From an uncultured Flavobacteriaceae bacterium (GTDB lineage: Bacteria; Bacteroidota; Bacteroidia; Flavobacteriales; Flavobacteriaceae): a stretch of 64,000 nt of DNA. The stretch spans positions 186,001-250,000 of the forward strand of contig CALKOU010000001.1 of NCBI GenBank assembly GCA_938092005.1, written 5' to 3'. Below are positions 44,869 to 53,583 of this stretch, piece by piece. Every line of letters starts with the position of its first letter. Within the stretch, counting starts at the first letter, position 1. The notes under the pieces are model-generated. The model saw nothing but the letters and a program-made list of their open reading frames with translations. It did no database searches and had not been told where the DNA came from. A program made the translations under genes and the position numbers.

Positions 44869-45288
44869 TTACTTTGCCAAAAAGCTTTCAATAGCTAAAC
44901 GGTATACATCTAAACCAAACCCTAAAATAAGCCCTTTAGCATTAGGGGTGATATATGAAGTGTGACGAAAATCTTCTCGTGAAAAGGTGTTTGAAATATG
45001 AACCTCCACTACAGCTGTTTCAATGGCTTTAATAGCATCGCCAATCCCAACAGAGGTGTGCGTATAAGCACCGGCATTTAACACAATTCCATCGGCAGAA
45101 AAACCATGCTCATGAAGTGCATCAATCAATTCCCCTTCAATGTTTGATTGAATATATTCAAAATCGACATTTGAAAAACGTGTTTTAAGTTCATCTAAAT
45201 ATCCTTCAAAACCTTGAGTACCGTAAATTTCAGGCTCACGTTTGCCGAGTAGATTCAGGTTTGGTCCGTTGATGATGGTAATCTTCAT
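44869..45288 (-). CDS. aroQ: Type II 3-dehydroquinate dehydratase
   Basis: Third step of the shikimate pathway (3-dehydroquinate to 3-dehydroshikimate). The 139 residues show INGPNLNLLGKREPEIYG with the catalytic Tyr, NAGAYTHTSVGIGDAI, and VHISNTFSREDFRHTSY with the conserved His and Arg. It is divergent from xerD with a 55-bp gap and has its own -7 box; no other aro genes are adjacent. Confidence 0.95.
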   Translation of the reverse strand: MKITIINGPNLNLLGKREPEIYGTQGFEGYLDELKTRFSNVDFEYIQSNIEGELIDALHEHGFSADGIVLNAGAYTHTSVGIGDAIKAIETAVVEVHISNTFSREDFRHTSYITPNAKGLILGFGLDVYRLAIESFLAK

Positions 45289-45301
45289 GATATATTTTGT
45301 T

Positions 45302-45309
45302 CAAAACTA
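45302..45309 (-). promoter_or_regulatory. TAnnTTTG -7 box of aroQ
   Basis: Minus-strand TAGTTTTG ends 13 nt before the aroQ ATG. No -33 box at the right distance. Confidence 0.35.
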
Positions 45310-45343
45310 AGAAACTCTTGTCAATCAATCCGTATTTTTGGGT

Positions 45344-46240
45344 ATGCAATGGGAAAAAGCATTAACGGCATATGGGTTTTACTTGCAATTAGAACTGGGG
45401 CTTTCTAAAAATACGATTGAAAGCTATCAGTTTGATGTAAGGCGTTTGATGCGTTATTGCGAAACACTTGACACGAAAAACACTCCGTTAACCATTGATG
45501 ATGAAACGCTAAAAGATTTTGTTTATCAGCTATCCAAAGAGGTGCAACCTCCTAGCCAGTCGCGGATATTATCTGGAATAAAAGGTTTTTTTGGATACAT
45601 GAGCCTAGAAGGGTACCGAAAAGACAACCCAACTCTATTATTAGAAACACCCAAAACAAGGAAAACATTCCCTGACACACTAGCTCTTCAAGAAGTTGAC
45701 GCCCTTATACAGTCCATTGACGAGAATTCAAAACACGGAATTCGAAACCGATGCATGCTAGAATTACTTTACAGTTGTGGCCTTCGTGTTAGCGAGCTGA
45801 CATCGCTCAAACATTCCGATTTATTTTTCGAAAAAGGGCTTATTCGCGTAAGAGGAAAAGGCGATAAGTTGCGGTGGGTACCTATTGCGGATAGCACTAT
45901 CGATCAAGTTGATGCGTATCTAAAATTACAGTTTCATAAAAAAATTGCACGTGGCTTTGAAGATGTTTTGTTTTTGAATAATCGAGGAAAATCCATGACG
46001 CGTGTTATGGTATTTACCATAGTAAAAAAAGCAGCTATCGATGCTAACATTCAGAAAAACATCAGCCCGCATACCCTTAGGCATTCGTTTGCCACGCACT
46101 TGGTAGAAAATGGTGCCGACATTCAATTGGTGCAACACATGATGGGACATGCCAGTATTACGACTACAGAACGTTATATACATATGAGTCGGCGACACTT
46201 AAAAGACGTGATTTCAACATTCCACCCAAGATCAAGCTGA
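45344..46240 (+). CDS. xerD: Tyrosine recombinase XerD
   Basis: Site-specific recombinase for chromosome dimer resolution, 298 residues. An N-terminal SAM-like core-binding domain (about 1-95) is followed by the catalytic domain with Arg148, Lys172, His243, Arg246, His269 and Tyr278 in order (SCGLRVSELT, SPHTLRHSFATHL, GHASITTTERYIH). The length and housekeeping context indicate the cellular enzyme rather than an integrase. A TATTTTTG box ends 3 nt before ATG 45344. The 3' end overlaps the convergent response regulator gene by 9 bp. Confidence 0.92.
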   Translation: MQWEKALTAYGFYLQLELGLSKNTIESYQFDVRRLMRYCETLDTKNTPLTIDDETLKDFVYQLSKEVQPPSQSRILSGIKGFFGYMSLEGYRKDNPTLLLETPKTRKTFPDTLALQEVDALIQSIDENSKHGIRNRCMLELLYSCGLRVSELTSLKHSDLFFEKGLIRVRGKGDKLRWVPIADSTIDQVDAYLKLQFHKKIARGFEDVLFLNNRGKSMTRVMVFTIVKKAAIDANIQKNISPHTLRHSFATHLVENGADIQLVQHMMGHASITTTERYIHMSRRHLKDVISTFHPRSS

Positions 46241-46939
46241 CACGGTCATACGGAATCCCTCACCGTGGATGTTTGTTATTTCAATACTTGGGTCTACTTT
46301 TAAATGTTTGCGAAGTTTAGCAATGTACACGTCCATGGAACGAGAAGTGAAGTAGGTGTCATCTTTCCAAATCTTTTTCAGTGCTAGCTCACGCGGCATC
46401 AAATCGTTTTGATGCAAAGCTAGTAATTGCAATAGAGATCCTTCTTTAGGCGAAAGCTTTACAGGGAGATTCTCTTCAAAAGATAATTCTCTTAGTTTGG
46501 CATTAAATGAAAACTTACCAATGGTAAACAAATGTGTTGCTTTATCTAAATTTACAACATTTTGTTCCATACGCTGAAACATCGCTTTCATTTTGAGCAA
46601 GAGCACATCGGAGTCAAAAGGCTTCGTCAAATAATCATCAGCACCAATGTTATACCCTTTTACGACGTCTTCTTTCATCGATTTTGCCGTTAAAAAAATA
46701 ATAGGAACAGACATGTCTGATTTTCTTATTTCCTTGGCAAGCGTAAAGCCATCTTTGTAGGGCATCATCACATCTAATAAACAAATATCAAAGCTTCCTT
46801 TATTAAATTTTTCGCCACCTTCTACCCCATTGCGAGCCAATACTACGTCATAATCGTTTAGCTCCAAATAATCGCGTAATATGGCACCAAAATTTTGATC
46901 ATCTTCTACCAATAAAACTTTTTTCTTTTCCGTAATCAT
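46232..46939 (-). CDS. OmpR-family response regulator
   Basis: A 235-residue regulator. The receiver (about 7-120) has the acidic pair Glu12/Asp13, phospho-acceptor Asp56 (CLLDVMMP), Thr84 and Lys106 (LTKPFD). The C-terminal winged helix ends SRSMDVYIAKLRKHLKVDPSIEITNIHGEGFRM. It is co-translated with the kinase gene upstream (4-bp overlap). It is similar in type to Bacteroidota RprY; the target genes are unknown. Confidence 0.92.
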   Translation of the reverse strand: MITEKKKVLLVEDDQNFGAILRDYLELNDYDVVLARNGVEGGEKFNKGSFDICLLDVMMPYKDGFTLAKEIRKSDMSVPIIFLTAKSMKEDVVKGYNIGADDYLTKPFDSDVLLLKMKAMFQRMEQNVVNLDKATHLFTIGKFSFNAKLRELSFEENLPVKLSPKEGSLLQLLALHQNDLMPRELALKKIWKDDTYFTSRSMDVYIAKLRKHLKVDPSIEITNIHGEGFRMTVSA

Positions 46940-48522
46940 AAGGTGTGTTTTAGTGGGAAACGTACGGTAAAAGTACTTCCTTTTCCTGGTTGACTCTTAA
47001 CATATATCGTGCCATCATGTAATTCAACAATTCGTTTTACGTAAGAAAGACCTAATCCATGTCCTTTAACGTTGTGAATATCACCCGATTCTTCTCGGTA
47101 AAATCGAGTAAAAACCTTACGGCTTACACTGGCACTCATACCAATTCCCCTATCTTGAATGGTAACCGTAAATGTATCATTTGAAATAATGGTAACCACG
47201 TCTATTTCAACATGGTTATCTGAGTATTTTATGGCGTTTTCTAATAAGTTAACCCAAACATTTGTCATGTGAGATTCGGAAATGGGGAGTTTGATTTGTA
47301 ATGGATCCAGCGCTATTCGAAGCGTTCCTTCACGCTGATCTACCAATAGACGCACATGTTCAACAGCCGTTTTAATTGGAATGTGAGGATCTAACATAGT
47401 AGTAGTAAGTTCTAACTCTCGCCTATCCAATCTAGATATTTGCAAGACATTTTCTACTTGCGTGTTCATGCGGCTGCTTTCATCACGAATCATGCCCAGG
47501 TATTGTGTTACTTTATCGGGTTGTTTGGCAATAACCGGAGTTCCTAATGCATCTAGTGCCAACTGTATGGTCGCAATGGGTGTTTTAAACTCATGCGTCA
47601 TGTTGTTGATAAAGTCTGTCTTAATATCGGATATCTTCTTTTGCTTTAAGGCTTGGAAAAGTGTAATGGTAAATACACCAATCAAAATAACAGTAAAAAG
47701 AATAGAAAGTGCGATGGAACTGGCCACTGATGACCTTAAAAAAGCGTCTTTCTCTGGAAAAATAAGACGTATTTCATATTTACTTTCTCCGTTTTCATCG
47801 ACAAACAAAGGAGTTCTGTATGTAGGACTGTTGACGTTTTGTAAAAAAGCATCGGTGCCTAATTGAGACATTCTATTTCCCTCGAAAACACGAAAATCAA
47901 AATCAATATCAATATCGCGTAGCAATAGCTCTTGCCCTAAAAGCAATTCCAACTCAAAAGTACTTGCGCGTTTTTCAATAGGCTTATTGGCGGCAATGTC
48001 CATAAAAATATTTTCATATTTTGCCTTATCCATAGATGACAAACGCGCGATGCGCTGCATGCGCTCTGTTGATGACATATTATTGATGGTGTTCTCAACA
48101 TCTTCCTCAAGAACAGTTGTAGCCATGATGCTACGATAGTCCAAAATAGGAGTAGAGTCTGAAGACATTGGATCAAATAATTCAGGGAAAATTCCATAAG
48201 AATCTTCAATGATTCCTCGCGAAACCAAAAGGGCTTTGTTTTCAACTGTTGACCTGTCAATGTACTGAAACACTTCTGTTAGTTGTGATGCTTTCGGCGA
48301 GCCAATGCTATCCATTATTTTTTGAGTAGCACTGATATAATCACGAAGTTCACGCTCTTTAATTTGTTCCGAAACTGCTGCCAGTGCGTTATTGACGCTT
48401 AACGAAAATTGACGATCGCGATTTGTCAGGTTTGTTTGAATCCAAAAGGTCTGGACAACAATAATACCCAACAGCGAAACCGCCATAAGCGCAATTAATG
48501 TGCTAAACAAACGCTTTTTCAT
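46936..48522 (-). CDS. Membrane sensor histidine kinase
   Basis: A 528-residue kinase. TM1 is at about 7-26, a periplasmic sensor of about 240 residues without an obvious known domain follows, and TM2 is at about 267-290. The dimerisation domain has His310 in INNMTHEFKTPIATIQ, and the ATPase domain has N (NLLENAIKYSD), G1 (DRGIGMS), G2 (GHGLGLSYVKRIV) and GKGSTFTVRFP. It overlaps its response regulator by 4 bp. The signal is unknown; the architecture is like RprX. Confidence 0.92.
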   Translation of the reverse strand: MKKRLFSTLIALMAVSLLGIIVVQTFWIQTNLTNRDRQFSLSVNNALAAVSEQIKERELRDYISATQKIMDSIGSPKASQLTEVFQYIDRSTVENKALLVSRGIIEDSYGIFPELFDPMSSDSTPILDYRSIMATTVLEEDVENTINNMSSTERMQRIARLSSMDKAKYENIFMDIAANKPIEKRASTFELELLLGQELLLRDIDIDFDFRVFEGNRMSQLGTDAFLQNVNSPTYRTPLFVDENGESKYEIRLIFPEKDAFLRSSVASSIALSILFTVILIGVFTITLFQALKQKKISDIKTDFINNMTHEFKTPIATIQLALDALGTPVIAKQPDKVTQYLGMIRDESSRMNTQVENVLQISRLDRRELELTTTMLDPHIPIKTAVEHVRLLVDQREGTLRIALDPLQIKLPISESHMTNVWVNLLENAIKYSDNHVEIDVVTIISNDTFTVTIQDRGIGMSASVSRKVFTRFYREESGDIHNVKGHGLGLSYVKRIVELHDGTIYVKSQPGKGSTFTVRFPLKHTL

Positions 48523-48610
48523 TTCAATAAAACTTTATAATATGCTCTTGATAACACGCCAATAGTTGGTTTAATGTTTAAGTAAAAATACACAACCTTT
48601 ACGACACTGC

Positions 48611-49192
48611 TCAACTTTGCAACAACTGTTGATGAAGTTTGGCAACCTGCAAATTTGTTTCGTCCAAACTATTGTTTTGAATTATCATATTGGTTAGCGG
48701 TATCTTTTTTTCATCAGACCACTGGTGCAGCATTCGGTTTCGTATGGATTGTTCTGTGGTATTGTCACGTATCTGCACTCTTTCTATTCGCTGCGACTCA
48801 GGGCTAACAACTAAAATAACCCCGTCAAATCGATCTTGCTCTCCTAGTTCAAAGACTAGTGGAAATTCATAGAGCGTGTAAGGAGTATCTTGTTGTTTGT
48901 GCCAATTTATATATGCCTCGCGAGCAGCTGGATGAACAATTGCATTGAGTTGGCTTAGCTTTTCATCATTGCCAAAAACTTGATCGGCAATAAAAAGTCT
49001 GTTTAATTTGCCTTTATTGTAAGACGCTGCACCAAATGTTGCTATAATTTTATCCCGAAGCACTGCATCATGCTCCATGGCGTGCTTTGCAGATTCATCT
49101 GCAGCAAAAGTGGGCACCCCCAAATCCTCAAACATAGAAAGCACTGTAGATTTCCCACTCCCTATTCCCCCAGTAAGCGCATAGTGTTTCAT
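48611..49192 (-). CDS. coaE: Dephospho-CoA kinase
   Basis: Last step of CoA synthesis. The 193 residues carry P-loop ALTGGIGSGKSTVLSMFEDLG, the ADESAKHAM segment, HPAAREAYINW and VVSPESQRIERVQIRD. It overlaps the YbbR-like gene by 4 bp. coaBC lies 5 kb upstream in the same-direction run, so two CoA genes sit in this neighbourhood. Confidence 0.94.
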   Translation of the reverse strand: MKHYALTGGIGSGKSTVLSMFEDLGVPTFAADESAKHAMEHDAVLRDKIIATFGAASYNKGKLNRLFIADQVFGNDEKLSQLNAIVHPAAREAYINWHKQQDTPYTLYEFPLVFELGEQDRFDGVILVVSPESQRIERVQIRDNTTEQSIRNRMLHQWSDEKKIPLTNMIIQNNSLDETNLQVAKLHQQLLQS

Positions 49193-50133
49193 TCCGAAAT
49201 AAGGTATGAAACCGTTGGCGGTGTTACTACAACTTGTTTTGCGTTGTCGGGCAAACCCGTAATGCGAACAGGTAACTGCCCGGTTGCTGAAGGGTCATAG
49301 GTTACGTCAGCCCTAAAATCTGTGGCATTAATACTTCGTAAACTAGCAAGTGGTGCGGCAAATTTTAGCGTTACCTGCGTAGATGTAAGCAGAATATCTA
49401 AACTATCTGGAGCATTTTGTATTGCTAAAGGCAACACAAAAGATATGTCGGAATAACGATCAACTTGACCACTAACTTCAATTTCAGTAGCATTCCAATC
49501 TGCTAAAACAGTAATGGAATCTAAAAGTCTAGCCTTTAAAATAAAATCTTCCTTTACAACCTCATTAGAAGTCAACTCAAAAAAGGCAGTATCCAACAAC
49601 TTTAGCGTTTCGCTGCCACCCGAAGCAACGACTTGATCAATACTAAGCTGAATAGGAGAAGTCAACTGGTATCCCGCCGCTAATACTGGAGGAGCAATCA
49701 GTACAGGTTTAAAAGACTTTACCGAAGCTTTCGTAATGGGTAAGCGCACAGAAGACAAAACAAATCCATTTAATCCATCCCCACTAGGATTTTGACGGCG
49801 GTAAGCATCAAACAAGAACCTCGTCGTAACAACAGGGTTATCTAGGTCTAGTTCTGGCAAATTGCTTGTGGAAAGTCTTAGTTCACGAGGAAAAAGACGT
49901 TTAAAGAAAATCGAAAAACCAGAGGCGGAAACGCTAGCCAAAACCTCCATTCGATTTTCGGTTAGTATAATAGACTCGGTATCGTTATGAAACGCTACAT
50001 GTACCGGAGCAACGCTAGTGTAGGTTTCTGACAGCGCACTAAGTACCCAAATAAGCGCAGCGAAAACGAGGAACAAGAGTCCTTGCTTTGATCCTAAAAA
50101 CCTTGATCTACGTATTCGCTGTTGCTTGGGCAT
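49189..50133 (-). CDS. YbbR-like domain protein
   Basis: A 314-residue membrane-anchored protein with a basic N-terminus, one transmembrane helix (about 16-35, GLLFLVFAALIWVLSAL) and periplasmic beta-rich repeats resembling YbbR domains. In Firmicutes YbbR (CdaR) regulates the diadenylate cyclase encoded beside it; here no cyclase gene is adjacent, the neighbours being fabI and coaE. Function inferred only at fold level. Confidence 0.75.
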   Translation of the reverse strand: MPKQQRIRRSRFLGSKQGLLFLVFAALIWVLSALSETYTSVAPVHVAFHNDTESIILTENRMEVLASVSASGFSIFFKRLFPRELRLSTSNLPELDLDNPVVTTRFLFDAYRRQNPSGDGLNGFVLSSVRLPITKASVKSFKPVLIAPPVLAAGYQLTSPIQLSIDQVVASGGSETLKLLDTAFFELTSNEVVKEDFILKARLLDSITVLADWNATEIEVSGQVDRYSDISFVLPLAIQNAPDSLDILLTSTQVTLKFAAPLASLRSINATDFRADVTYDPSATGQLPVRITGLPDNAKQVVVTPPTVSYLISE

Positions 50134-50145
50134 TCTAGTTGTTAT

Positions 50146-50961
50146 TTACTGGTCTTCAAAGGCTTGCATGACGGCATCACTAACTCCCATGTTGGAAAAT
50201 CCACCATCGTGAAACAGGTTTTGAAGCGTTACTTTTCGCGTCAAATCAGAAAAAAGTGAAACCGTATAATTTGCACAGTCTAATGCGGATGCATTTCCTA
50301 ATGGTGACATTTTTTCAGCGTATGAAATAAAACCATCAAAACCTTTCACTCCTTTACCAGCTGTTGTGGGTGTTGGTGATTGTGAAATGGTATTGACACG
50401 TACTTTTTTGTCACGTCCAAAAAAATACCCAAAACTTCGAGCAATAGACTCTAAAAAAGCTTTGTTGTCTGCCATATCATTATAATCTGGAAACACACGT
50501 TGTGCCGCCATATAAGATAAGGCTACAATACTGCCCCACTCACTCATAGCGTCTTGCTTATAAAGCACTTGCATCACTTTATGGAACGAACCAGCAGAAA
50601 CATCCCATCCCTTAGCGGTCCAATCGTATTTTTGATCGGTGTAAGAACGTCCTTTTCTTACATTGACAGACATACCAATAGAGTGTAACACAAAGTCAAT
50701 TTTACCCCCCAAAACCTCAACAGCTTCATTTACCAATTTTTCTAAATCTTCTAAAGAAGTAGCGTCAGCAGGGATAATTTTAGAGCCTGTTGCTTCAGCC
50801 AATTGGTTGATGGTACCCATACGCATAGCAATGGGTGCGTTTGTTAACACAAAACTACCACCTTCCTCATGCACACGTTGTGCCGTTTTCCAAGCGATGG
50901 AGTTTTCGTCCAATGCGCCAAAAATGATACCTCGTTTTCCTTTTAATAATCCGTAACTCAT
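50146..50961 (-). CDS. fabI: Enoyl-[acyl-carrier-protein] reductase (NADH)
   Basis: Final reduction of the fatty acid elongation cycle. This 271-residue atypical SDR has GLLKGKRGIIFGALDENSIAWKTA at the N-terminus, SIGM and the active-site pattern Tyr-x6-Lys in FPDYNDMADNKAFLE, spaced as in E. coli FabI. It ends in the NLFHDGGFSNMG region. It lies 14 bp after recN and may be part of a recN-fabI-ybbR-coaE transcript. Confidence 0.94.
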   Translation of the reverse strand: MSYGLLKGKRGIIFGALDENSIAWKTAQRVHEEGGSFVLTNAPIAMRMGTINQLAEATGSKIIPADATSLEDLEKLVNEAVEVLGGKIDFVLHSIGMSVNVRKGRSYTDQKYDWTAKGWDVSAGSFHKVMQVLYKQDAMSEWGSIVALSYMAAQRVFPDYNDMADNKAFLESIARSFGYFFGRDKKVRVNTISQSPTPTTAGKGVKGFDGFISYAEKMSPLGNASALDCANYTVSLFSDLTRKVTLQNLFHDGGFSNMGVSDAVMQAFEDQ

Positions 50962-50975
50962 AGTTGTAATTTAAA

Positions 50976-52631
50976 TTATACGTTTCGTAACTCGCGGGCA
51001 TGCGTTCGGGCAGATGCCTTAACATCCTTACCACTCAGCATTTCTGCAAGTTCTTCAATTCTGCCCTCTTCATCAAGAGGTATTAAAAATGTTTGTGTGG
51101 ATTCTCCAACCACTTTCTTATAAACTTTGTAATGTGCGTCGGCTAATGCAGCTATTTGCGGAAGGTGCGTAATCGAAATCACTTGCATGTGACGGCTCAT
51201 GTCGTGCATACGCTTGCCCATAGCATTTGCCATTTCTCCTGAAACACCTGTGTCAATTTCGTCTAAAACTAATGTTGGGAGTTGGGTTTTCTCAGCCATA
51301 ATAGACTTAATCACCAACATGATTCGCGATAATTCTCCGCCCGAAGCTACTTTACTTAGTGGCGCAAAAGCTACCCCTTTGTTAGCAGAAAAAAGCAGTA
51401 TAGCTTCATCAGTACCATTACTTGTAGGCATGTCAAGGGGGTTGAGCTCCAATGAGAAACGAACATGTTCCATACCTAAGTCGCGTGAACGCAACGCTAA
51501 CGCATCAGCAAGCGGCTCACAAAGTTGTTGCCGTTCATTGTGCAATATTATGGCTGCATTATCCAATGCCTTTTTGGATTGAAGCACCTCTTGCTGTACT
51601 AGTTGTATTTCTTCATCCATAGCTTCGGCTCCATCACATAGTTGCCGCAGATGTTCCCGTTTTTCAATGAGCCCGGCTGCATCTTGAAGCTGATGTTTTT
51701 GACACAAGTGATTTAGCGTACTAAGTTGTTCTTCAACCTCTTGCAAACGTAGAGGATCGCCTTGTACGGCTTCGCCCAATTGTTGTGCCTCAGTTACTAC
51801 GTCTGCTATTTCAATACCTATACTAGACACACGATCGTAAAGTGATTTGTATGCGCCCCCTAAGTCTGAAATTTTAGCTAATAACTGAGTAATGGTAATA
51901 ACTTGATCTTGAATCCCAAGTCCCTCTTGCATACTTATAGAAACAACCTCAGAAAGCGCAGCTTGAAGCCCTGTGGCATTTCGTAACACATTGGCTTCTT
52001 CTTCCAAACGTTCCATGCAATTTGGTGAGAGCGTTACCTGCTCTAGCTCGTTGCGTAAAAATTTATGATAATCTAAGGCCTCATCCGATTTTCGTTGACG
52101 GGCTACTAAAGTTTCCAATTCAGCAACACCACTACGCCATTGCGCATAGGCTTTTCTGTAATCTTGCAAAGGGGTTACATTAACGTTGTAAGCATCAATC
52201 AAGTTCAAATAAAATGATTGATCCGTAAGCTGCAGGGTTTGCCGCTGGGTGTGGATGTCAACCAAGGAATTTCCGATCTTTTTGAGCGCATCAAGTGTGG
52301 TGGGTGTATCATTAATAAATGCTCGTGACTTACCTGATGCACTAAGTTCTCGTCGAATAATCGTGTGGCGTTCCGCATCCAAATCCAGTTGCTCAAAAAC
52401 GTCTTTTATCCTGTGTTTGTCAATATCAAAAGTAGCTTCCACTATGCATTTTGATGCATGGGCACGAATAGTAGACAAATCGGCGCGCTGTCCTAAAATA
52501 AGTGATAATGCTTGTAGTAAAATGGATTTTCCAGAGCCTGTTTCACCCGTCAAAATACACAACCCCGAATCAAAAGACACCTCTAGGTCTTCAATGAGTG
52601 AAAAGTTTTTGATGGATAGTGAAAGTAACAC
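50976..52631 (-). CDS. recN: DNA repair protein RecN
   Basis: SMC-like ATPase in recombinational repair, 551 residues. Walker A is ILTGETGSGKSILLQALSLILGQ, a coiled-coil region spans about 150-370, and the ABC signature (KVASGGELSRIMLVIKSIMA) and Walker B (LPTLVLDEIDTGVSGEMA) are C-terminal. It ends in the usual EMLSGKDVKASARTHARELR. It is 61 bp downstream of porD in the same direction. Confidence 0.94.
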   Translation of the reverse strand: MLLSLSIKNFSLIEDLEVSFDSGLCILTGETGSGKSILLQALSLILGQRADLSTIRAHASKCIVEATFDIDKHRIKDVFEQLDLDAERHTIIRRELSASGKSRAFINDTPTTLDALKKIGNSLVDIHTQRQTLQLTDQSFYLNLIDAYNVNVTPLQDYRKAYAQWRSGVAELETLVARQRKSDEALDYHKFLRNELEQVTLSPNCMERLEEEANVLRNATGLQAALSEVVSISMQEGLGIQDQVITITQLLAKISDLGGAYKSLYDRVSSIGIEIADVVTEAQQLGEAVQGDPLRLQEVEEQLSTLNHLCQKHQLQDAAGLIEKREHLRQLCDGAEAMDEEIQLVQQEVLQSKKALDNAAIILHNERQQLCEPLADALALRSRDLGMEHVRFSLELNPLDMPTSNGTDEAILLFSANKGVAFAPLSKVASGGELSRIMLVIKSIMAEKTQLPTLVLDEIDTGVSGEMANAMGKRMHDMSRHMQVISITHLPQIAALADAHYKVYKKVVGESTQTFLIPLDEEGRIEELAEMLSGKDVKASARTHARELRNV

Positions 52632-52692
52632 GGCTTATTGTTGACGTTATTTCAAATATAGTGTGTTTCTTCCACTTAAAGACATGAAGTTA

Positions 52693-53583
52693 TTAACGCG
52701 GAATACTGCTCCAGTAGGACGACATACTAGGCACAAATCGATTCAGAAAACGAATCAAATCTTGTGTTTCAATTTCAGGACCACTACTAAAAAGCTGTCC
52801 AATTTCCTCGGCTTTAGCATCAAAAAATGATTGGATTAGATACGAATTTGGCTGACGACGCATTACGTTTTGCAAAGCTATTAGTTGGTCTGCAATATGT
52901 GTTTTGGCGTCTTTCGACTGGTCGGTCATGACATCTAAACCATTGCGGTGGTACTCATAAACAAGGGTTCGGAAATCTTTGAGGGCGGGTGATGATAGTT
53001 CATCAATAAGGTCATACCTCCCATTTTGGCGTTGGTTGGCCGCCCAGCCAGAAGCATTGCTAGCCTGTGCTGCATTCGCAATGGTTCGCGCACGTTCAAA
53101 ATAAGGTGTCCCACCAAGGGGCGAAAAACTGTCAAGCTCCATTCCAATAACCAAATTGATATAATAAGACAAAACCGAAACAAGATTGTTGTTAAATCGG
53201 TTTACGTCGTAGTAAAAAGGTTGAAATTCCTGATAGGTAAACGCAAAGCTGCTGTCTAGATAATTAACAAGTGGCGCTGTATAATTGGTGTTGTAAACCA
53301 ACCTTCCCGACTGGACTTGCAGGGTTCCAACATATGAATTGTTATTCACGCTGTTAACGGTTAATAACATTGCGATTGAAATTTCGGAGGTGTTAGTTCC
53401 CCTTTCAGTAGTCCAACGTGTATTGTTTAGAAAGTCTTGTGCCGCCTTCTCAAGTGTTTGCAATGGAGTTACATTGGTTTGATCTACTAAATCGGTATTT
53501 ACCGTTAAAGTTACCGTAACGGGTTGCGCCCAAGAAAAAGTACTGCATACAAAAACAAAAAAAAGCATTTTAACGTTCATCAA
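52693..53583 (-). CDS. porD: DUF4835 family protein (type IX secretion protein PorD)
   Basis: A 296-residue exported protein with signal peptide (about 1-20, TFSWAQ), then VTLTVNTDLVDQTNVTPLQTLEKAAQDFLNNTRW, which matches the conserved start of DUF4835. That family is annotated as the T9SS component PorD; its exact role is poorly defined and my assignment relies on memory of the family. The start overlaps the coaBC 3' end by 14 bp; in-frame ATGs at 53583, 53580 and 53568 are possible. The coaBC-DUF4835-recN order recurs in Flavobacteria. Confidence 0.77.
   Translation of the reverse strand: MMNVKMLFFVFVCSTFSWAQPVTVTLTVNTDLVDQTNVTPLQTLEKAAQDFLNNTRWTTERGTNTSEISIAMLLTVNSVNNNSYVGTLQVQSGRLVYNTNYTAPLVNYLDSSFAFTYQEFQPFYYDVNRFNNNLVSVLSYYINLVIGMELDSFSPLGGTPYFERARTIANAAQASNASGWAANQRQNGRYDLIDELSSPALKDFRTLVYEYHRNGLDVMTDQSKDAKTHIADQLIALQNVMRRQPNSYLIQSFFDAKAEEIGQLFSSGPEIETQDLIRFLNRFVPSMSSYWSSIPR

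Noticed and set aside
45344-46240. XerD as the integrase of a mobile element
   Set aside because: Its length and motifs are of the housekeeping enzyme, it is flanked by core genes, and there is no attachment repeat, tRNA or cargo.
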